Assembly (NCBI RefSeq): GCF_023278045.1
Contig: NZ_CP056783.1
Location: 1,769,501-1,833,500, forward strand
Length of the DNA stretch: 64,000 nucleotides
Source: Flavobacterium sp. K5-23
Lineage (GTDB): Bacteria; Bacteroidota; Bacteroidia; Flavobacteriales; Flavobacteriaceae
Direction of reading: 5' to 3'
A program made the position numbers and the translations under genes. Every line of letters begins with the position of its first letter. The first letter of the stretch is position 1. Positions 60,354 to 64,000 of the stretch are shown piece by piece. Under the pieces are notes generated by a model. The model saw only the letters and a program-made list of their open reading frames with translations, made no database searches and was not told the DNA's origin.

Positions 60354-61724
60354 TTAATTTGATAATTGGTTTTGATCTTTTTCAGCTCTATTAATGATAT
60401 TCTCGGGAAGTGACTTCTTAGCTTTAGCTCCCATTTTTTTCAATTTCTCCACACTGGTGATTAAATTCCCTTTCCCTTCCACCAGTTTGTTCATTGCCCC
60501 GCTGTATTCTAATTTACTTTCGTCTATCTTTTTACCAATTTTTATTAAATCAGCAACAAAGCCTTCGAATTTATCATATAAAGCACCGGCTTGACGCGCA
60601 ATTTCAACCGCATTTTCCTGTTGTTTTTGATTTGTCCACATACTGTCTATTGTTCTCAAAGTCGCCAGTAGGGTAGCAGGTGTTACAATTACTATGTTTT
60701 TTTCGAATGCCTTGTTGTATAAACTCGTATCTTCATTTAGTGCCATAGCAAATGCAGGTTCGATAGGAATAAACAATAATACAAAATCTGGACTTTCTAT
60801 TTGGTATAAATCATGATAGTTTTTACTGCCTAATTGTTCAACGTGGCGTTTAATCGAATTGACATGTTCTTTTAAATAACCGTTTCTTAAATTGTCGTCT
60901 TCCTCATTGATGTATTTTTCATAGGCGGTTAATGAAACTTTAGAATCGACTATCATTTTCTTCCCGTCAGGTAAATTAATTACCACATCAGGAAAAACAC
61001 GGTTTCCATCTTCAGTGGTAAAAGCTTGCTGCACTTCGTATTCACGGCCTTTCTCCAAGCCTGATTTTTCGAGCACACGTTCTAATACTAATTCGCCCCA
61101 ATTCCCTTGCATTTTGCTGTCTCCTTTCAAGGCTTTGGTCAAGTTGATGGTTTCCTTGCTCATCTGGATATTCATTTCACGCAAACCAAGAATTTGTTGG
61201 CGCAAAGCCGCATGATAATCAATACTTTCTTTGTGTGTGTCTTCTACCTTTTTTTCGAATAATTGAATCTTATCTTGCAAAGGAGTAAGGATGTTTTTCA
61301 TATTTTCCTTATTCTGCTCCGTGAATTTATTCGATTTTTCGTCTAATATTTTATTGGCTAAATTCTCGAATTCTTTGGTGAATTTTTCCTGTAGTTTTTC
61401 CACTTCTTCCTTTTGTTCTTTGTTGCGTTCCCAAAGGTTTTCAAAATCAACTTCTTTTTTTGAAAGCTGAATTGCTAAACTGTCTTTTTCGTTTCGAATG
61501 TTTTCTTTATCTAAATTAGTCGTTTCTAATTTCTTTTCGAAAATAACTCTATCATTCGAAAATTGCTCTTTCAACTGATTGAATTGGGAATTTAACGAAA
61601 TTAGTTTTTCCTCTAGACTTACTTTTTCAGACTGAAAACGAGCCGAAAAAATGAGCTTCCCAAGGAAAATTCCAATAGCGAGAGCAATGATAAAAAGCAA
61701 TAAAAAAGGAAGCATATTTGACAT
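60354..61724 (-). CDS. rmuC: DNA recombination protein RmuC
   Basis: The 456-residue protein has an N-terminal membrane helix (FLLLFIIALAIGIFLGKLIF, about 6-25), a long coiled coil (about 30-190, rich in Lys/Glu heptads) and the RmuC nuclease-like domain (GNWGELVLERVLEKSGLEKG, VFPDVVINLPDGKKMIVDSKVSL, VLLFIPIEPAFAMALN, IVIVTPATLLATLRTIDSMW). The DSKVSL block fits a PD-(D/E)xK active site. In E. coli, RmuC limits inversions at short inverted repeats. It is the first gene of a three-gene operon with the small membrane protein and the thioesterase. Confidence 0.95.
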   Translation of the reverse strand: MSNMLPFLLLFIIALAIGIFLGKLIFSARFQSEKVSLEEKLISLNSQFNQLKEQFSNDRVIFEKKLETTNLDKENIRNEKDSLAIQLSKKEVDFENLWERNKEQKEEVEKLQEKFTKEFENLANKILDEKSNKFTEQNKENMKNILTPLQDKIQLFEKKVEDTHKESIDYHAALRQQILGLREMNIQMSKETINLTKALKGDSKMQGNWGELVLERVLEKSGLEKGREYEVQQAFTTEDGNRVFPDVVINLPDGKKMIVDSKVSLTAYEKYINEEDDNLRNGYLKEHVNSIKRHVEQLGSKNYHDLYQIESPDFVLLFIPIEPAFAMALNEDTSLYNKAFEKNIVIVTPATLLATLRTIDSMWTNQKQQENAVEIARQAGALYDKFEGFVADLIKIGKKIDESKLEYSGAMNKLVEGKGNLITSVEKLKKMGAKAKKSLPENIINRAEKDQNQLSN

Positions 61725-61883
61725 AAAAAGAATGGTTTTTGTAAATAGTAAAAGTAAGGAATTATATCAATTTTTTGGGCTAAACTTTTTTGAAAGAAAT
61801 ACAATTAATGATTATTTTTCGTAGTTCGTTTAATGGTTTCATTTTAAGGATGTTTATTAACACAGGAAAATAAGTATATATAA

Positions 61884-61891
61884 TATCTTTG
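61884..61891 (+). promoter_or_regulatory. -7 box TATCTTTG of the pyrophosphatase gene
   Basis: Exact TAnnTTTG match, 20 bp before the ATG at 61912. Confidence 0.55.
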
Positions 61892-61911
61892 TAAAATAAT
61901 AAAAATAGAAA

Positions 61912-63105
61912 ATGAAAAAAACGTTACTATTATCTTTCTTGTTTTTTTTAGCTTGTGCTTCTTATGCACAGCAAAAAGATAAGCCTTATGTTGTTTTAGT
62001 TTCCTTAGATGGGTTTCGCTGGGATTATCATACTTATTTTGATACACCTAATCTTGATAAAATAGCTAATGAAGGGGTAAAAGCAAAATCAATGAAGCCT
62101 TCTTATCCTACCAAAACTTTTCCAAACCATTATAGTATTGTAACGGGTTTGTATCCAGATAACAATGGAATTGTAAATAATAGTTTTTATGATCCAAAAC
62201 TTAAAATGTCTTTTTCGCTATCCAGTATTGCTAAAACAGATGCTCGATTTTATGGTGGAAATCCCATTTGGAATGTAGCGGAACAGCAGGGAATTAAAAC
62301 GGCTTCGTTTTATTGGCCAGGTTCTGATATTGGAGACAGAAGTCCAAGTATATTTAAAACCTATGATGCTTCGGTACCCTATGCAACTAGAATAGAGACT
62401 GTAATTGATTGGCTTAAATTACCTGAAAAAGAACGCCCACATTTAATCACACTTTATTTTGATGAACCGGATTATACAGGACATACTTTTGGCCCTTTGT
62501 CTAAAGAAAATAAAATTACAGTGCATAAAATGGATTCTATTATAGGCAGTTTGTCTATGAAATTAGAGGAATTATCCATTGGGAAACAAATCAATTTGAT
62601 AGTGGTGTCTGATCATGGAATGACAGACATTAGTGATAAAAAGAAAGTAGCTGTTTTGAAATATTTAAAACCAAGCTGGCTTGAATATGCTGATGTAATC
62701 AATCCTATAATGAGTATTCGTGTTCGGCCAGAAGCACAGGATTCAGTTTTTAAAGCACTTCGTAGAGTGCCTCATATCCGATTCTGGAAAACAGATAATA
62801 TTCCTAAAAGACTTCATTATGGGACTAACGATAGAAGTTTAGATTTTGTAATTGAAGCTAAAAAAGGGTACAGTCTAGTTAAAGAATCTAGTCAAAAAGT
62901 AAAAGGCGGGACTCACGGATATGATAATAGAGTAAAAGATATGCATGCCATATTTTATGCAAAAGGACCTGATTTTAAAGTGAATAAAAAGGTGAGAACT
63001 TTAAAAAATGTTAGTGTTTATAATTTAATAGCACATATTTTAGGATTGCAAATTGAAACTGTCGACGGTGATTTTAAGGAAGTAAAAAGGATGTTAAAAG
63101 AGTAA
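61912..63105 (+). CDS. Exported nucleotide pyrophosphatase/phosphodiesterase (ENPP/NPP family)
   Basis: The 397-residue protein has a signal peptide (MKKTLLLSFLFFLACASYA/QQ) and the NPP alkaline-phosphatase-superfamily core. Metal Asp33 lies in VVLVSLDGFRWDY and nucleophile Thr69 in YPTKTFPNHYS; further metal ligands are in DEPDYTGHTFGP, VVSDHGM and GTHGYDN. Such enzymes hydrolyse nucleotides and phosphodiesters in the periplasm or on the surface, releasing nucleoside monophosphate. The Cys in LACA of the signal could raise the question of a lipoprotein, but the residues after it do not fit a Bacteroidetes lipobox well. Confidence 0.92.
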   Translation: MKKTLLLSFLFFLACASYAQQKDKPYVVLVSLDGFRWDYHTYFDTPNLDKIANEGVKAKSMKPSYPTKTFPNHYSIVTGLYPDNNGIVNNSFYDPKLKMSFSLSSIAKTDARFYGGNPIWNVAEQQGIKTASFYWPGSDIGDRSPSIFKTYDASVPYATRIETVIDWLKLPEKERPHLITLYFDEPDYTGHTFGPLSKENKITVHKMDSIIGSLSMKLEELSIGKQINLIVVSDHGMTDISDKKKVAVLKYLKPSWLEYADVINPIMSIRVRPEAQDSVFKALRRVPHIRFWKTDNIPKRLHYGTNDRSLDFVIEAKKGYSLVKESSQKVKGGTHGYDNRVKDMHAIFYAKGPDFKVNKKVRTLKNVSVYNLIAHILGLQIETVDGDFKEVKRMLKE

Positions 63106-63150
63106 CTGTTTTATTCGTTTATTTTTATTCGAAATAAAAAAAGGAAAGGT

Positions 63151-63158
63151 TAAATTTG
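63151..63158 (+). promoter_or_regulatory. -7 box TAAATTTG of the pseudouridine synthase gene
   Basis: Exact TAnnTTTG match, 24 bp before the ATG at 63183. Confidence 0.55.
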
Positions 63159-63182
63159 CATTTCATTTAGTCAAAAGTTTTT

Positions 63183-63767
63183 ATGTCCCACCACCATTAT
63201 ATTCTCCATAAACCCTACGGCTTTTTAAGTCAGTTTATTTATGAGTTGAAACGAAAAAAGAAACTTTTGGGCGAGTTATATGATTTCCCACAAGGAACGA
63301 TGGCTATAGGTCGTCTGGATGAAGACTCTGAAGGGTTATTGTTATTGACGACTGACGGAAAGATGAGTGAAATTATTCGTTCTAAAAAAGTGGATAAAGA
63401 ATATTATGTTCAGGTTGATGGGGTAATTACTCAGGAAGCAATTGACATAATGAAAGAGGGAGTGGAAATAGGTTTTAATGGCACTAAATACATCACAAAA
63501 CGCTGCAATGCTGCTTTGATCCATGAAGAACCCAACTTTGGACTTAGAGGAAAAAAAATACGTGATGAACGTCATGGTCCCACTTCTTGGGCATCAATAA
63601 CGGTCAATGAGGGGAAATTTCGCCAAGTGCGTAAAATGACTGCGGCCGTTGGCTTTCCTACCTTGCGATTGGTTCGTGTTCGAATAGGGAATGTGCATCT
63701 TGATGGTTTACTGTCAGGAGAAGTGTTGGAAGTTGAAAATTTCGAAGTGGAGATTCCTAAATCTTAA
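63183..63767 (+). CDS. rluE: 23S rRNA pseudouridine synthase, RluE type
   Basis: The 194-residue protein isomerises a uridine in rRNA. The catalytic motif GRLDEDSEGLLLLT with its Asp (about residue 46) is clear, as are HHYILHKPYGFLSQF at the start and EGKFRQVRKMTAAVGFPTLRLVRVRIG near the end. It lacks the N-terminal S4 domain of RsuA and RluB, which fits RluE. There is an insertion of about 20 residues (NFGLRGKKIRDERHGPTSW). trmL begins 21 bp later, so the two tRNA/rRNA modification genes share an operon. Confidence 0.92.
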   Translation: MSHHHYILHKPYGFLSQFIYELKRKKKLLGELYDFPQGTMAIGRLDEDSEGLLLLTTDGKMSEIIRSKKVDKEYYVQVDGVITQEAIDIMKEGVEIGFNGTKYITKRCNAALIHEEPNFGLRGKKIRDERHGPTSWASITVNEGKFRQVRKMTAAVGFPTLRLVRVRIGNVHLDGLLSGEVLEVENFEVEIPKS

Positions 63768-63788
63768 TTCCTAAATCATAAATTAAAT

Positions 63789-64000
63789 ATGTTAAACATA
63801 GTTTTAGTAGAGCCAGAAATACCAAATAACACCGGAAATATAGGCCGTTTGTGTGTGGGTACTGAAAGTAAATTGCACTTAATTCACCCTTTTGGGTTTG
63901 TAATCAATGATTCAAACTTGAAACGTTCTGGACTGGATTATTGGGTGCATCTTGATGTAACTGAGTATCAAAATGTAGCGGAATGGACTGCTCAAATTCC
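63789..64000 (+). CDS. trmL: tRNA (cytidine(34)-2'-O)-methyltransferase (5' part, runs off the window)
   Basis: The first 70 codons read MLNIVLVEPEIPNNTGNIGR, LCVGTESKLHLIHPFGF, LKRSGLDYWVHLDVTEY. This is the N-terminus of the SPOUT-class TrmL (YibK) family, which methylates the wobble nucleotide of certain tRNA-Leu. The catalytic Arg/Asn in NNTGNIGR is present. The SAM-binding knot lies beyond the edge. The gene follows rluE after 21 bp. Confidence 0.92.
   Translation, partial: MLNIVLVEPEIPNNTGNIGRLCVGTESKLHLIHPFGFVINDSNLKRSGLDYWVHLDVTEYQNVAEWTAQI

Overview
The window looks like chromosome of a Flavobacteriaceae bacterium, most likely Flavobacterium. The DNA is AT-rich. Promoters carry the Bacteroidetes -7 box TAnnTTTG rather than a sigma70-type -10. 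One protein ends in a type IX secretion (T9SS) sorting domain. The carotenoid genes and most housekeeping proteins are of flavobacterial type. I see no tRNA, rRNA, CRISPR array, transposase or prophage.

Layout. (1) 1-6280: ordinary core genes (DUF4199 protein, ribosomal protein L31 type B, a GlmU-like nucleotidyltransferase, an AGCS sodium:amino acid symporter, an ABC-F ATPase, a YjdJ-type acetyltransferase), each followed by a clear hairpin terminator. (2) 6281-34321: a rearranged accessory region. An alpha/beta hydrolase and a lytic transglycosylase are followed by a truncated copy of a TPR gene, which is joined directly to a decayed second copy of the hydrolase. Then comes a 22.8-kb gene for a 7586-residue T9SS surface protein, then the intact TPR gene. 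The giant gene holds 65 tandem 288-bp units (13329-32048) that all encode the same 96 residues. (3) 34489-45076: rpmH, carB, then a minus-strand run with an MG2-type protein, a secreted M20 peptidase, a DUF808 membrane protein, an iodotyrosine-deiodinase-like flavoprotein, a small hydrolase and a phosphoribosyltransferase. (4) 45345-59284: a Kir-type potassium channel, then what I read as a light-response and photoprotection island. It has a MerR regulator with an intact cobalamin photoreceptor motif set (Wx9EH and ExHxxG), followed by crtI-crtB-crtZ-lycopene cyclase-SRPBCC-photolyase on the plus strand. A convergent six-gene operon (TetR regulator, AarF kinase, TIGR03643 protein, SDR, GTP cyclohydrolase I, DUF2867-type SDR) lies opposite, with a divergent TIGR01777 oxidoreductase and a YceI protein beside it. 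(5) 59434-64000: thioesterase, small membrane protein, rmuC, a nucleotide pyrophosphatase, a RluE-type pseudouridine synthase and the start of trmL.

How the island may work. The crt genes convert GGPP to phytoene, then lycopene, beta-carotene and zeaxanthin; the GGPP synthase is not in the window. The photolyase repairs UV damage, and GTP cyclohydrolase I could supply a pterin or folate antenna. The crtI promoter and the TetR/TIGR01777 divergent promoter share an inverted repeat with the same geometry (TGTTTAAmG, then GTTAAACAAA starting 21 bp after the first G). This suggests that one regulator ties the two halves together; which one is not decided by the sequence.

The two most unusual things are the 65-unit repeat array, in which every nucleotide difference I found is synonymous and which contains a higher-order duplication, and the shared operator of the light island.
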